Shown here piece after piece: positions 8,533 through 18,697 of a DNA stretch of 64,000 nt (its first letter is position 1; each line of letters opens with the position of its first letter). The notes under the pieces were generated by a model. The model ran no database searches and was not told the DNA's origin. It saw nothing but the letters and a program-made list of their open reading frames with translations. The DNA is from Campylobacter concisus. GTDB lineage: Bacteria; Campylobacterota; Campylobacteria; Campylobacterales; Campylobacteraceae. The stretch is from positions 310,001-374,000 of the forward strand of contig NZ_PPCE01000009.1 of NCBI RefSeq assembly GCF_002913715.1, in the 5' to 3' direction. Position numbers and translations under genes: made by a program.

Positions 8533-9528
8533 TTGCAAGATTTCGTTAATAAAATCAAAAATGAAATTTCAACGCTTGATGATTTGGAAAAAGTCAGAGT
8601 TGAAATTTTTGGCAAAAAGGGCATCTTGGCGCAAGGTTTTGCAAAGCTAAAAGAGCTTGGCGAAGATGAGAAAAAGGAATTTGCAGCAAATTTAAACAAG
8701 CAAAGAGATGAGCTTGGCGCGCTAATAGAAGCTAAAAAGGCTGAGCTTAGCGAGCAAGAGATAGATAACAAGATGAAAAAAGAAGCCGCTGATATCACTC
8801 TATTTAATGAGCCAGTGGCTAGCGGGGCACTTCATCCTGTGATGGCCACGATGGATAAGATAATTGAATACTTTTTAGCGCTAAATTTCTCACTTGAAAC
8901 TGGGCCGCTTATAGAAGATGATTTTCACAACTTTGAAGCGCTAAATTTACCAAAATACCACCCAGCAAGGGCTATGCAAGATACATTTTACCTAGATGAT
9001 TTTAGACTTTTAAGGACGCATACGAGCCCAGTTCAGGTGCGAACTATGCTAAATCAAAAGCCACCTATTCGCATGATAGCGCCAGGTACTGTCTTTAGAC
9101 GTGATATGGATTTAACGCATACACCGATGTTTCACCAGGTCGAAGCCCTTGTGGTGGAGGATGCTGAGAAAGTTAGCTTTGCAAATTTAAAATCAATACT
9201 TGAGGGCTTTTTAAAGCACATGTTTGGCGATATTGAAGTGCGTTTTCGCCCTAGCTTCTTTCCATTTACGGAGCCTAGCGCAGAGGTTGATATTAGTTGT
9301 ATATTCTGCCACGGCAAGGGTTGCAGGGTGTGCAAGCAGACTACTTGGCTTGAGGTGCTTGGATGCGGAGTCGTTGACCCAAATGTATTTAAGGCAGTTG
9401 GCTATAAAAATGTAAGTGGATACGCTTTTGGTCTTGGCGTTGAGAGATTTGCGATGTTGCTTCATAGAGTGCCTGATCTAAGGTCGCTTTTTGAGGGAGA
9501 TTTAAGATTGTTGGAGCAGTTTAAATGA
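8533..9528 (+). CDS. pheS: phenylalanyl-tRNA synthetase alpha subunit
   Basis: This is the catalytic alpha subunit of the (alpha-beta)2 class II enzyme that charges tRNA-Phe. It has 331 residues, standard for bacteria, and starts with TTG. The N-terminal 85 residues are the coiled coil that contacts tRNA; the rest is the class II core with [18 protein letters not shown] (motif 2) and [12 protein letters not shown] (motif 3). The C-terminal region also shows CxxC pairs ([10 protein letters not shown]). It overlaps pheT by four bases, ensuring coupled synthesis of the two subunits. Confidence 0.97.
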   Translation: MQDFVNKIKNEISTLDDLEKVRVEIFGKKGILAQGFAKLKELGEDEKKEFAANLNKQRDELGALIEAKKAELSEQEIDNKMKKEAADITLFNEPVASGALHPVMATMDKIIEYFLALNFSLETGPLIEDDFHNFEALNLPKYHPARAMQDTFYLDDFRLLRTHTSPVQVRTMLNQKPPIRMIAPGTVFRRDMDLTHTPMFHQVEALVVEDAEKVSFANLKSILEGFLKHMFGDIEVRFRPSFFPFTEPSAEVDISCIFCHGKGCRVCKQTTWLEVLGCGVVDPNVFKAVGYKNVSGYAFGLGVERFAMLLHRVPDLRSLFEGDLRLLEQFK

Positions 9529-11861
9529 TAATTTCAAAGCATTGGTTAAACGAGTGGATCGACCTTAGCGACGTTAGCGGCGAGACACTTTCAAAGACAT
9601 TAAATTCTATCGGGCTAGAGGTTGATAGCTATAAAGAGATAAATTTACCAAAGAGTATTGTGGTTGGCTACATAAAAAGTAGAGAAAAGCACCCAGATGC
9701 TGATAAACTAAGCGTTTGTCAGGTAGATGTTGGTGGAGAGACACTTCAGATCGTGTGTGGGGCTAAAAATGTTGAAGCTGGCCAGTTTGTGCCAGTTGCA
9801 CTTATTGGCACGACTATGCCAAATGGTCTTGAGATAAAAAAAGCAAAGCTAAGAGGTATCGAGTCAAGTGGTATGATCTGCTCTTCAAGTGAGCTGGGAC
9901 TTCCAAAGGTAAACGATGGAATTTTACCACTTGATGAGAGTATCGGTAAGCTAAAACTTGGTACAAGTCTTAGTGAATTTGAGGTATTTAAAGATACGAT
10001 AATCGAAGTTGATGTCACAGCAAATAGAGGCGATTGCCAAAATTTACATGGCATCGCAAGAGAAATTTGTGCAGCGCTTGATCTAAATATGAAAGATAGT
10101 CACGAAGACGATGAGAGCGAAAATTTACTAGGTATTGGCAGAATAGCTTCTGTGCGAGCAGAGGATAAAGTAAATGGGTCATTTTTGTATAAGGCTTTTG
10201 AGCTAAAAGAGGGACTATACGAAAATCTAATAACTCGCATGCGTCTAGCATTAATAGAGTGCCAAAAGACAAATTTAGTAGAGAGACTGCTTGAATATGC
10301 GACTTTTTGCACGGGTGTTTTATTTAGGGCTTATGATCACGCTAAACTTGTAAGTGAAGGCGAAAAGGCTGTTTTTGATATAAAAAATGGCGAAAATGGC
10401 GAATGTGTCGTTTATTGCGGGGATAAAAATTTAGGCATTGCTGGAATTTACCAAAGTGACGTAGCAAGAGTAGATGAGAAGTCAAAAGTGATCCTAGTAG
10501 AAGCTAGCTACGTAAAGCCAGATGTAGTTTCAAAAGCTATTTTTGAAAATAAAAATTTACCAAAGGGTGATCAAATTTATCGCTCAAGTCGTGGTAGCGA
10601 GCCAAATTTAGCTTATGGAGCGGATTATTTATTTAAAAGACTTGCTAATTTTAAAGATACTCTAAATCTCTTTGCTGGCTCACAGCAGTCGCTTTTAAAC
10701 ACCGAGCCTATAACACTAAGCATCTCTCTTTTTGAGCTTAAAAATATGATCGGTCAAGATATAGCTAGAAATGACGTCGTTAAAATTTTAAAGAAACTTG
10801 GCTTTGAGATTGCGGTAAACGTTGAGCAAGAGAGTTTTAACGTAAAAGTGCCGTTATTTCGCCATGATATAGTAAATTCTCACGATGTTTGTGAGGAGAT
10901 CGTAAGGATAATAGGCATAGATAATATCGCCTCAAAACCACTAAATTTTGCAGAGAAAAATAGGCTAAATAAGACATATTTTGACTATAAAAACACCCTA
11001 AATTTAAGGCGTAGAGCAGCTGATAATGGCTTTTTTGAAAGCGTACACTATGTCTTTGATAGTGAGGATGAGCTTAGCGAGCTAAATTTTAAGCCATGCA
11101 AAGTCAAGATACTAAATCCTATAAATAACGAGCTAAACACGCTTAGACCGACACTTGTTAATCACCTTCTAAGCTCAAGCGAGAAAAATATCAAAAACTC
11201 AAAACGCTCAGTTAGGCTATTTGAGCTTGGAGAAATTTTTGATGAAAATGCAAGCCAGGGTTTAAATTTAGGCTTTGTTGTGTCTGGACTTTTAAAAGAG
11301 CCAACACTAATAAACGGTGCAAAAGGCGAGGAGGCGAATTTCTACGCATTTGCTTCGATGGTACAAAATGTCATAGGCAAATTTGAACTAAAACCTTGCC
11401 AGGGCATCTCATATCTTAGCCCATACGAGCAAGCACACATCTATCAAAATGGCGAAAATATCGGCTATATCGGTAGAGTTGATGCAAGAATAGAAGCAAA
11501 GAGATATCTGCCAAGAACTTATGTTTGCGAGATTGATTTTACTAAGCTTAAATTTGAGCCAATTTTGGCAGTGCCTTATTCTAAATTTCAAAGCACTACA
11601 AGGGATCTTAGCCTCATCGTGCCTGAAAATTTTGAGGCTGGACGAATTTATGAGTGCATAAGAGGGCTAAATTTAAAAGAGCTAAAAGAATTTTTACCAG
11701 TTGATATTTATAAAGATGCGAAACTAAATGGCGCGATCAGCCTTAGCCTTAAATTTACATTCCAAGATATGGAAAAAACGCTCGAAGATGACGATATAAA
11801 CGCACTTATGGATAAAATTTTAAGCGAGCTAAAAGAGAAACTAAATATCGGAATAAGATGA
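9525..11861 (+). CDS. pheT: phenylalanyl-tRNA synthetase beta subunit
   Basis: The beta subunit, 778 residues, is near the usual length. Domains in order: N-terminal tRNA-binding OB fold ([16 protein letters not shown]), the B3/B4 editing domain in the middle, the B5 domain around residues 400-470 ([18 protein letters not shown]), a class II-like core, and the C-terminal ferredoxin-like anticodon-binding domain beginning [16 protein letters not shown]. It starts in an ATGA overlap with pheS and overlaps aroA by four bases, so the four-gene operon is translationally coupled. Confidence 0.97.
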   Translation: MIISKHWLNEWIDLSDVSGETLSKTLNSIGLEVDSYKEINLPKSIVVGYIKSREKHPDADKLSVCQVDVGGETLQIVCGAKNVEAGQFVPVALIGTTMPNGLEIKKAKLRGIESSGMICSSSELGLPKVNDGILPLDESIGKLKLGTSLSEFEVFKDTIIEVDVTANRGDCQNLHGIAREICAALDLNMKDSHEDDESENLLGIGRIASVRAEDKVNGSFLYKAFELKEGLYENLITRMRLALIECQKTNLVERLLEYATFCTGVLFRAYDHAKLVSEGEKAVFDIKNGENGECVVYCGDKNLGIAGIYQSDVARVDEKSKVILVEASYVKPDVVSKAIFENKNLPKGDQIYRSSRGSEPNLAYGADYLFKRLANFKDTLNLFAGSQQSLLNTEPITLSISLFELKNMIGQDIARNDVVKILKKLGFEIAVNVEQESFNVKVPLFRHDIVNSHDVCEEIVRIIGIDNIASKPLNFAEKNRLNKTYFDYKNTLNLRRRAADNGFFESVHYVFDSEDELSELNFKPCKVKILNPINNELNTLRPTLVNHLLSSSEKNIKNSKRSVRLFELGEIFDENASQGLNLGFVVSGLLKEPTLINGAKGEEANFYAFASMVQNVIGKFELKPCQGISYLSPYEQAHIYQNGENIGYIGRVDARIEAKRYLPRTYVCEIDFTKLKFEPILAVPYSKFQSTTRDLSLIVPENFEAGRIYECIRGLNLKELKEFLPVDIYKDAKLNGAISLSLKFTFQDMEKTLEDDDINALMDKILSELKEKLNIGIR

Positions 11862-13135
11862 GAATTTATCCATTAGAAAAAAGTCTAAATTTAACCATCG
11901 ATGACATCGCGGCTGATAAGTCTATCTCACATAGATGCGCGATGTTTTCGCTTTTAAGCGATAAACCATCTCGCGTTAGAAACTATCTAAGAGCAGGCGA
12001 CACGCTAAATACCTTAAAAATAGTCGAGCTTTTAGGTGCAAAGGTCGAAGACAGTGGTTCTGAAATAACGATCACACCGCCACAAAAGATAAAAGAGCCA
12101 AATGAAATTTTAGAGTGTGGCAACTCTGGTACGGCAATGAGGCTTTTTATGGGACTATTAGCCGCACAGGATGGCTTTTTCGTACTAAGTGGCGATAGAT
12201 ATTTAAACTCACGCCCGATGGCAAGAATAGCAAATCCACTAAACGATATGGGTGCAAAGATAGATGGTGCAAACAACGCAAACAACGCCCCGCTTTGCAT
12301 AAGAGGGACAAAATTTGAAAGATTTAGTTTTGATAGCAAGATTGCCTCAGCTCAGGTAAAAAGTGCCCTTTTGCTAGCAGCTCTTTACTCAAATGGCTGC
12401 AAATTTAGTGAGCCAGAGCTAAGCAGAGATCATACTGAGCGTATGCTAGCTGGCATGGGAGCTGATATAAAGCGTGACGACCTAGAGATCACTTTAGAGC
12501 CGATGAAAGCTCCACTTGCGCCACTTGATATAGACGTGCCAAATGATCCAAGTTCTGCATTTTTCTTTGCGGTCGCAGCACTTATCATTCCGGGCTCACA
12601 CATTATTTTAAAAAATATCTTGCTAAATAAAACTCGTATCGAAGCTTATAAAATTCTAGAAAAAATGGGAGCTGAGATAAAATTTCACAAAACTTCAAGC
12701 AAGTACGAAGATATCGGTGATATCGAGGTTAGATATTCGCCAAATTTAAAAGGCGTAGAGGTTAGTGAAAATATCTCGTGGCTCATTGATGAAGCCCCGG
12801 CTTTAGCCATCGCATTTGCCTGCGCTAAAGGCCAAAGCAAGCTAATAAATGCAAAAGAGCTTCGCGTAAAAGAGAGTGATAGGATAGCCGTCACGATAAA
12901 TGCGTTAAAGCAGTGCGGCGTTGATGCTAGCGAGCTTGAAGATGGATTTATCATAAATGGTTCAGAGGCTAAATTTGCCACGATAGATAGCCATGGAGAT
13001 CATAGGATTGCGATGAGCTTTGCTGTACTTGGACTAAAATATGGCATGCAGATAGAAAAGAGCGAATTTATCGCTACTTCGTTTCCAAATTTTGCTGAAA
13101 TTTTAAAGAAAATGGGAGCTAGAGTTGAAGATTGA
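11858..13135 (+). CDS. aroA: 5-enolpyruvylshikimate-3-phosphate synthase
   Basis: Transfers enolpyruvate from PEP to shikimate-3-phosphate, the sixth step of chorismate synthesis. It has 425 residues with the inside-out barrel fold typical of the family. Motifs: DKSISHRCAMFSLLS at the N-terminus, ECGNSGTAMRLFMGLLA around residue 88, GDRYLNSRPM, and LRVKESDRI near the C-terminus followed by DHRIAMSFAV. It starts within the last codons of pheT and overlaps ispH by 11 bases. aroQ of the same pathway lies about 10 kb downstream in this window. Confidence 0.96.
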   Translation: MRIYPLEKSLNLTIDDIAADKSISHRCAMFSLLSDKPSRVRNYLRAGDTLNTLKIVELLGAKVEDSGSEITITPPQKIKEPNEILECGNSGTAMRLFMGLLAAQDGFFVLSGDRYLNSRPMARIANPLNDMGAKIDGANNANNAPLCIRGTKFERFSFDSKIASAQVKSALLLAALYSNGCKFSEPELSRDHTERMLAGMGADIKRDDLEITLEPMKAPLAPLDIDVPNDPSSAFFFAVAALIIPGSHIILKNILLNKTRIEAYKILEKMGAEIKFHKTSSKYEDIGDIEVRYSPNLKGVEVSENISWLIDEAPALAIAFACAKGQSKLINAKELRVKESDRIAVTINALKQCGVDASELEDGFIINGSEAKFATIDSHGDHRIAMSFAVLGLKYGMQIEKSEFIATSFPNFAEILKKMGARVED

Positions 13136-13949
13136 GCTTGCTAGTAGTTATGGATTTTGCTTTGGTGTAAAAAGGGCGATAAAGATTGCTGAAAATGCAG
13201 GAGATGCTGCAACCATTGGGCCACTCATTCATAATAATGAAGAGATAAGCAGGCTTGAAAAAAACTACAATGTAAAGACACTTGAGGGTATAGACGAGCT
13301 AAAAGATGAGAAAAAGGCGATCATCCGCACTCATGGCATTACTAAAAATGATCTTGCGGAGCTAAAAAAAACTGATATAAAAGTGATCGACGCAACTTGT
13401 CCATTTGTGACAAAACCACAACAAATTTGTGAAAAAATGAGTGAAGAGGGCTATGATGTGGTGATCTATGGCGACATGCACCACCCTGAAGTAAAAGGTG
13501 TGAAGTCATACGCTAAGGGCAATGTCTACGTCGTGCTTGAAGAGAGCGAACTAGAGGGTATTAAATTTAAGCAAAAGGTCGCTCTTGTTAGCCAAACGAC
13601 TAGAAAAGTTGAGAAATTTATGCAGATAGCAAACTACCTCATGCTTCATGTAAAAGAGGTGCGTGTTTTTAACACCATCTGCAACGCAACATTTGAAAAC
13701 CAAGAGGCTGCTAAAAATTTAGCAAAAAGGGCTGACGTGATGATAATAATCGGTGGAAAAAATAGCTCAAATACAAAACAACTCTACCTAATATCTAAAA
13801 ATTTCTGCGAAGATAGCTACCTTATTGAAAGCGAAGAAGAGCTTGAAAAATCATGGTTTGATGGCAAAAATTTGTGTGGCATAAGTGCGGGTGCAAGTAC
13901 GCCTGACTGGATCATACAAAAAGTCGTTGACAGAATCAAAAAAGTATAA
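13125..13949 (+). CDS. ispH: 4-hydroxy-3-methylbut-2-enyl diphosphate reductase
   Basis: The [4Fe-4S] reductase that makes IPP and DMAPP in the last step of the MEP isoprenoid pathway. It has 274 residues. The three cluster cysteines are visible in SYGFCFGVKRA, DATCPFVTK and NTICNATFENQ; the conserved His residues lie in GPLIHNNEE and RTHGITKND, and AGASTPDWI closes the active site. The start is TTG at 13125, inside the end of aroA, with GGGAGC upstream as ribosome-binding site. It is the last gene of the pheS-pheT-aroA-ispH operon; rpsA downstream has its own TATAAT. Confidence 0.96.
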   Translation: MKIELASSYGFCFGVKRAIKIAENAGDAATIGPLIHNNEEISRLEKNYNVKTLEGIDELKDEKKAIIRTHGITKNDLAELKKTDIKVIDATCPFVTKPQQICEKMSEEGYDVVIYGDMHHPEVKGVKSYAKGNVYVVLEESELEGIKFKQKVALVSQTTRKVEKFMQIANYLMLHVKEVRVFNTICNATFENQEAAKNLAKRADVMIIIGGKNSSNTKQLYLISKNFCEDSYLIESEEELEKSWFDGKNLCGISAGASTPDWIIQKVVDRIKKV

Positions 13950-13978
13950 AATTTATCCTAGCTAAAGCCACAATTAAC

Positions 13979-13984
13979 TATAAT
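13979..13984 (+). promoter_or_regulatory. -10 box for rpsA
   Basis: TATAAT lies 45 bases upstream of the rpsA ATG in the only spacer after ispH. An AAAGGATC ribosome-binding site precedes the start. Confidence 0.5.
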
Positions 13985-14029
13985 AAGCCAATTTGCCTCT
14001 ACTGGCATAATAAAATTTAAAGGATCAAG

Positions 14030-15706
14030 ATGGCTGTGAACAAAAGTGTTCAATTAGGAAAAGCAAAAGACGAAGATATCGAAGATATCGATTTTGCTGC
14101 GATGTTAGAGGAGTCTTTTAAAAAGACTGAAGAAGATAGTGACGCAAAGATCGTCAGTATCAATGGCGATGAGGTTTTAATCGACGTTGGCAAGAAGTCA
14201 GAAGGCATTTTAAATGTTTCTGAGATCACTGATGCAAATGGCAACCTGACGCATAAAGTTGGCGATACGATCAAAGTTGTAATAACTGGATCAAGAAATG
14301 GAAGACCTATAGTGTCGCACAAAAAAGCACTTAGAAAAGAGAAAGTTAAAGCTTTCATCGAAGCTTACGATCCTGAAAATTCTGGCGAAATCGACATAAA
14401 AGTAGTTGGAAAAAATAAAGGTGGTTTTATCACTCAAGACGCAAATGGTGTAGAATTTTTCTTACCAAAAACTCACAGCGGCTTTAAAAACGCTGAAGGA
14501 GTAATTGGTAAAACATATAAAGTAAGAGTTATAAAAATTGATAAAGAAGAAAATAGCATAGTTGTCTCTAGAAAGAAAATTTTAGATGATGATCGCAAAA
14601 AACGCAAAGAAGCTCTATCAAATATAGTAGAAAACGATAGCGTTATAGAGGGCACAGTTAAAAAAATCACAACTTATGGCATGTTTGTTGATGTTGGCGG
14701 TGTCGATGGGCTTGTGCATTATAGTGAGATAAGCTATAAGGGTCCAGTAAATCCTAGCTCACTATATAAAGAAGGCGATAAAGTTTTAGTTAAAGTTATC
14801 AGCTATGATAACGAAAAACGCCATTTGTCTTTATCTATCAAAGCAGCTACTCCAGATCCTTGGGAAGAGATCATAAATGATGGACTAGAGGTTGGTGACA
14901 CTATCAAAGTTACAGTTAGTAATATTGAGCCTTATGGCGCATTTGTTGATCTTGGAAATGATATTGAAGGATTTTTACATATATCTGAAATTTCATGGGA
15001 CAAAAATATCAAAAATCCAAAAGATCACATTAATGAAGGTCAAGAGATCGATGTTGAGGTTATTGAGATAGATGCAAAAGGACATCGTCTAAGAGTGAGC
15101 CTTAAAAATTTACTTCCAAAGCCATTTGATGAGTTTAAGGCAAAACACAAAGAGGGCGACGTAGTAAAAGGCGTTGTGACAACTATCACAAATTTTGGTG
15201 CATTTGTTAGAGTAGGCTGCGTTGAGGGCTTGTTACACAATGAAGATGCATCTTGGGATAGAAATGACAAGTGCAAAGATATGTTTAAAGCTGGTGACGA
15301 GCTTGAAGTAAAGATCATCAAAATCGATAGTGCTGAACAAAAAGTTTCACTTAGCCTAAAAGATCTAAAACAAAGTCCAGTTCAAGCATTTGCTGATAAA
15401 TTTAATGTAGGTGATATCGTAAAAGGAACAATTCGCGACATTAAAGACTTTGGCGTATTTGTAGAGCTTGGTGATAACGTTGATGCGCTGATCCGCAAAG
15501 AAGATTTAGGTAGTGTAGACGTTAGCACACTTAAGATTGGCGATGAGATCGAAGCAGCTATCGCATTTATCGATGAGAAGAAAAATAGAATTCGCCTGAG
15601 CATACGCCGTTTAGCAAAACAAAAAGAGCGTGAAGTGTTAAATGAGATCAATGATAACGATGATAAAGTAACACTTGGCGATATTATAAAAGAACAATTA
15701 CTTTAG
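14030..15706 (+). CDS. rpsA: 30S ribosomal protein S1
   Basis: An mRNA-binding ribosomal protein of 558 residues made of six S1 (OB-fold) repeats spread from about residue 40 to 530. The repeats are recognisable by recurring GTVKKITTYGMFVDVGG, VEPYGAFVDLGND-like and GTIRDIKDFGVFVELGD segments followed by LxxSxR/K endings. The length equals that of proteobacterial S1. Downstream, at five bases, starts the small anchored protein and then serA, an order I recall from C. jejuni. Confidence 0.97.
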   Translation: MAVNKSVQLGKAKDEDIEDIDFAAMLEESFKKTEEDSDAKIVSINGDEVLIDVGKKSEGILNVSEITDANGNLTHKVGDTIKVVITGSRNGRPIVSHKKALRKEKVKAFIEAYDPENSGEIDIKVVGKNKGGFITQDANGVEFFLPKTHSGFKNAEGVIGKTYKVRVIKIDKEENSIVVSRKKILDDDRKKRKEALSNIVENDSVIEGTVKKITTYGMFVDVGGVDGLVHYSEISYKGPVNPSSLYKEGDKVLVKVISYDNEKRHLSLSIKAATPDPWEEIINDGLEVGDTIKVTVSNIEPYGAFVDLGNDIEGFLHISEISWDKNIKNPKDHINEGQEIDVEVIEIDAKGHRLRVSLKNLLPKPFDEFKAKHKEGDVVKGVVTTITNFGAFVRVGCVEGLLHNEDASWDRNDKCKDMFKAGDELEVKIIKIDSAEQKVSLSLKDLKQSPVQAFADKFNVGDIVKGTIRDIKDFGVFVELGDNVDALIRKEDLGSVDVSTLKIGDEIEAAIAFIDEKKNRIRLSIRRLAKQKEREVLNEINDNDDKVTLGDIIKEQLL

Positions 15707-15711
15707 TTTAA

Positions 15712-16194
15712 ATGGGCAGACGCATACTTTTATTAGTAGTTGTCCTGCTATTTGTTATATTGGGTTTGGTTGGAATTTCTCTTGTTAAATTTGCAAGTAT
15801 AAATTTCAGCCAAATATCTGAAGAAAATATCACAAATGAGCAAAATTTAACTAAAAACACGACCAGCGATACCAACTGGATGAGTGAGCTAGCAACTATT
15901 AGAAAAAGAGATTATGTGCTGCCTGTAAATGAAATTTTTATAGAATACAACCGACCCAAAATAGAAAAACCAAAGATTACTGCATATGAGCTTTTGATAG
16001 ATAAAAATGATATCTATTCAATGTTTTGTTTGATGCAGACTTTAAGAAAAAGTGAGGTCGATTTTACTGTTGTAAAAGATGGTGCAAAAAGCCAGATATT
16101 TTTAAATACTCAAGACTCTAAACTTCTACAAAATATCATTTTAGAACTAAGAGTTTATGATATCCACTCAAGTGTGAGAGAGGTAAAATTATGA
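15712..16194 (+). CDS. hypothetical N-terminally anchored protein
   Basis: A 160-residue protein with one N-terminal membrane helix (about residues 4-26, rich in Leu/Val after GRR) and a soluble remainder, probably periplasmic. The C-terminal half (IYSMFCLMQTLRKSEVDF, DSKLLQNIILELRVYDI) looks like a compact alpha/beta domain but matches no family I can name. It sits tightly between rpsA and serA, overlapping serA by four bases. The same unnamed gene sits at this place in C. jejuni as far as I recall, so it is conserved rather than spurious. Confidence 0.8.
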   Translation: MGRRILLLVVVLLFVILGLVGISLVKFASINFSQISEENITNEQNLTKNTTSDTNWMSELATIRKRDYVLPVNEIFIEYNRPKIEKPKITAYELLIDKNDIYSMFCLMQTLRKSEVDFTVVKDGAKSQIFLNTQDSKLLQNIILELRVYDIHSSVREVKL

Positions 16195-17768
16195 AAACTA
16201 TCATTGTTTGCGATGCGATACATCCAGTAGGTTTTGAACTTTTAAAAAAAGAGCAAGATATAAACGTAATAGATGCAGTTAATACTCCCAAAGATGAACT
16301 TTTAAAAATTTTAGGCGAGGCTGATGTTGCTATAACAAGAAGCTCAACTGAAGTAAACGAGGCCTTTTTAAACGCTGGTAAAAAACTAAAAGCTATCGTT
16401 AGAGCTGGTGTTGGTGTAGATAATGTCGATATAGAAGGATGCTCAAGACGTGGCATAATAGCTATGAACGTTCCAACTGCAAACACTATTGCTGCAGTTG
16501 AGCTAACAATGGCGCATATGCTAGCTTCAGCTAGATCTCTTGAATACGCTCATAATGATCTAAAGCTAGATAGAATTTGGAAGCGTGAGAAATGGTATGG
16601 GGTTGAGCTTTTTAAGAAAAAGCTTGGCGTGATCGGCTTTGGCAATATTGGCTCAAGGGTAGCCGTTCGTGCAAAAGCTTTTGGTATGGAGATCATCGCT
16701 TATGATCCATATATTGACCCATCTAAAGTTATCGACATGGGCGGTACTTATACTAAAAATTTTGATGATATTTTAGCATGTGATTTTATCACGATACATA
16801 CACCAAAGACTAAAGAGACAACCGATATGATCGGCGCCAAAGAGATCGCAAAAATGAAAGATGGCGTAAGACTTATAAACTGCGCTAGAGGTGGTCTTTA
16901 TAACGAAGAAGCGCTTTATGAAGGACTAAAAAGTGGCAAGATAGCATTTGCCGGTATTGATGTTTTTACAAGAGAGCCAGCAACTGATCATCCACTTCTT
17001 GATCTAAATAATGTAAGTGTCACCCCACACCTTGGAGCAAATACGCTTGAGTCACAGCGAAATATCGCAGTAGAGGCAGTCGAGCAAGCTATTTTAGCAG
17101 CTCGCGGCATAAGCTATCCAAATGCGTTAAATTTACCTATAAAAACAGAAGATCTACCGCCATTTGTTGAACCTTATATCGATCTTACAAGCAAGATGGC
17201 ATTTCTTGCTGCACAGATAAATAAAAGCGTTATCAAGGCCATTCGTATCGAGACTCACGGTCAGATTAGCGAATATGCAAATTCAATGCTAACTTTTGCA
17301 ATCGTAGGTGCTTTAAAAGAGAGTCTTGGTGATGCGATAAATTATGTAAATGCTAAATTTTTATGCGATGAAAAAGGTATAGTGACTGAAACTAGTCTTG
17401 GCGGAGATAGTATTTTTAAAAATAAAATCACAGTTCGCTTAACTACTGAAAATGGCATTGTAACCGTAGGTGGAACGGTATTTGGTGAAAATCAGCAACG
17501 TATCGTAACGATAAATGGTTTTAAGACTGACTTTAAACCAAAAGGCAAGATGATCATCTTTAAAAATCATGACGTGCCAGGCGTTATCGCTCAAATCAGT
17601 AAAATTTTAGCTGATGAAAAGATTAATATCGCAGACTTCCGCCTTGGTAGAGATGATCACAATATGGCACTTGCTGTTATCTTGGTTGATGAACATATAA
17701 AAGTAGAAACGTTAGAGAGACTAAACGCACTTGAAGCTTGCGTTTGGGCTCAATACGCAGTTATATAA
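16191..17768 (+). CDS. serA: D-3-phosphoglycerate dehydrogenase
   Basis: The first enzyme of serine biosynthesis; it oxidises 3-phosphoglycerate with NAD. At 525 residues it is the long form: substrate domain, Rossmann NAD domain with GVIGFGNIGSRVAVRA near residue 145, catalytic Arg/Glu/His regions (NCARGGLYNEE, PHLGANTLESQ), an intervening ASB-type domain and a C-terminal ACT domain (HDVPGVIAQISKILADEKIN). The ACT domain suggests serine feedback control. It overlaps the preceding small gene and lies 19 bases before efp. Confidence 0.97.
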   Translation: MKTIIVCDAIHPVGFELLKKEQDINVIDAVNTPKDELLKILGEADVAITRSSTEVNEAFLNAGKKLKAIVRAGVGVDNVDIEGCSRRGIIAMNVPTANTIAAVELTMAHMLASARSLEYAHNDLKLDRIWKREKWYGVELFKKKLGVIGFGNIGSRVAVRAKAFGMEIIAYDPYIDPSKVIDMGGTYTKNFDDILACDFITIHTPKTKETTDMIGAKEIAKMKDGVRLINCARGGLYNEEALYEGLKSGKIAFAGIDVFTREPATDHPLLDLNNVSVTPHLGANTLESQRNIAVEAVEQAILAARGISYPNALNLPIKTEDLPPFVEPYIDLTSKMAFLAAQINKSVIKAIRIETHGQISEYANSMLTFAIVGALKESLGDAINYVNAKFLCDEKGIVTETSLGGDSIFKNKITVRLTTENGIVTVGGTVFGENQQRIVTINGFKTDFKPKGKMIIFKNHDVPGVIAQISKILADEKINIADFRLGRDDHNMALAVILVDEHIKVETLERLNALEACVWAQYAVI

Positions 17769-17787
17769 AATTTTGAAAGGATAAAAA

Positions 17788-18354
17788 ATGGCTTCATATT
17801 CAATGGGCGATCTAAAAAAAGGGCTAAAGATCGAGATCGATGGCGTTCCTTATAAAATCGTAGAATATCAACACGTTAAACCGGGCAAAGGTGCAGCTTT
17901 TGTTCGTGCAAAAATCAAATCTTTTATCGATGGAAAAGTGCTTGAAAAGACTTTTCACGCAGGCGATAAATGCGAGCAACCACATCTTGAAGAAAAAGAG
18001 ATGCAGTATCTTTATGATGATGGTGAATATTGTCAGTTTATGGATACGGTTACTTATGAGCAAGTTGCTATTAGCGATGAGGATGTGGGTGATGTTAAAA
18101 AATGGATGATCGATGGCATGATGGTTGAAATTTTATTTCACAATGGCAATGCGATCGGCGTTGAAGTGCCACAAGTAGTTGAGCTAAAGATAGTTGAGAC
18201 TCCACCAAATTTCAAGGGTGATACGCAAGGCGGTAAAAAGCCAGCTACTCTTGAGAGCGGCGCGGTAGTTCAGATACCATTTCACGTACTTGAGGGCGAG
18301 GTTATCCGTGTGGATACTGTTCGCGGCGAGTATATCGAGCGTGCAAATAAATAA
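17788..18354 (+). CDS. efp: translation elongation factor P
   Basis: EF-P relieves ribosome stalling at polyproline stretches. It has 188 residues and three beta-barrel domains, with the KOW-like N-terminal domain carrying [12 protein letters not shown]. The lysine at position 34 in PGKG is the residue beta-lysylated by EpmA in enterobacteria, so modification here is possible but no modification gene is in the window. The C-terminal signature reads [24 protein letters not shown] precedes the ATG. Confidence 0.97.
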   Translation: MASYSMGDLKKGLKIEIDGVPYKIVEYQHVKPGKGAAFVRAKIKSFIDGKVLEKTFHAGDKCEQPHLEEKEMQYLYDDGEYCQFMDTVTYEQVAISDEDVGDVKKWMIDGMMVEILFHNGNAIGVEVPQVVELKIVETPPNFKGDTQGGKKPATLESGAVVQIPFHVLEGEVIRVDTVRGEYIERANK

Positions 18355-18662
18355 AGCAGCTTAATCTTTCTTGCTAAATTTACGTTTAGTAAGCCCAATG
18401 CTTAGCTAAAGTCACTATTTAAAAAGTATTGGCTTTAGCAAAAACTTCATTTCATACATTGTAAATTTTCAAGTAGCACTAGCATAAAATATACAAAATT
18501 TTTATATTTTATAAAAATCCAAATATAGCCAAATATCAGCTCATAAAATCTTCAAAAATCAAAAAAATATATAAAATAATGAAAATTCTTAGCAAGATAA
18601 GCAAATGTTTTAACTATAAAATTTTTATATTAGGATAGTAGAACCGTAAGTCAAAAATAGGG
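18355..18662. other. intergenic stretch after efp
   Basis: About 300 bases of AT-rich DNA without a credible ORF. Its only clear structure is the 10-bp inverted repeat at 18405-18439. Several AAAATTT/ATATAAAA runs are present, but no RNA gene was recognised. Confidence 0.6.
18405..18439. repeat. inverted repeat downstream of efp
   Basis: GCTAAAGTCA (18405-18414) pairs with TGGCTTTAGC (18430-18439) over 10 bp with one G-U, around a 15-base AT loop. A-rich sequence follows on the plus strand, so it lacks the T-tail of an intrinsic terminator. It may still end or stabilise the efp transcript. Confidence 0.4.
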
Positions 18663-18687
18663 AAAAACGAGACGGTTTCCCGTCTCG
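18663..18687 (-). terminator. intrinsic terminator of the SelW-like gene
   Basis: On the minus strand an 8-bp GC-rich stem (CGAGACGG / CCGTCTCG, 18668-18687) closes on a GAAA tetraloop and is followed by TTTTT. It lies 10 bases past the SelW stop codon. A dedicated terminator supports the claim that this stretch is a real minus-strand gene. Confidence 0.85.
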
Positions 18688-18697
18688 GTAGCTAGCA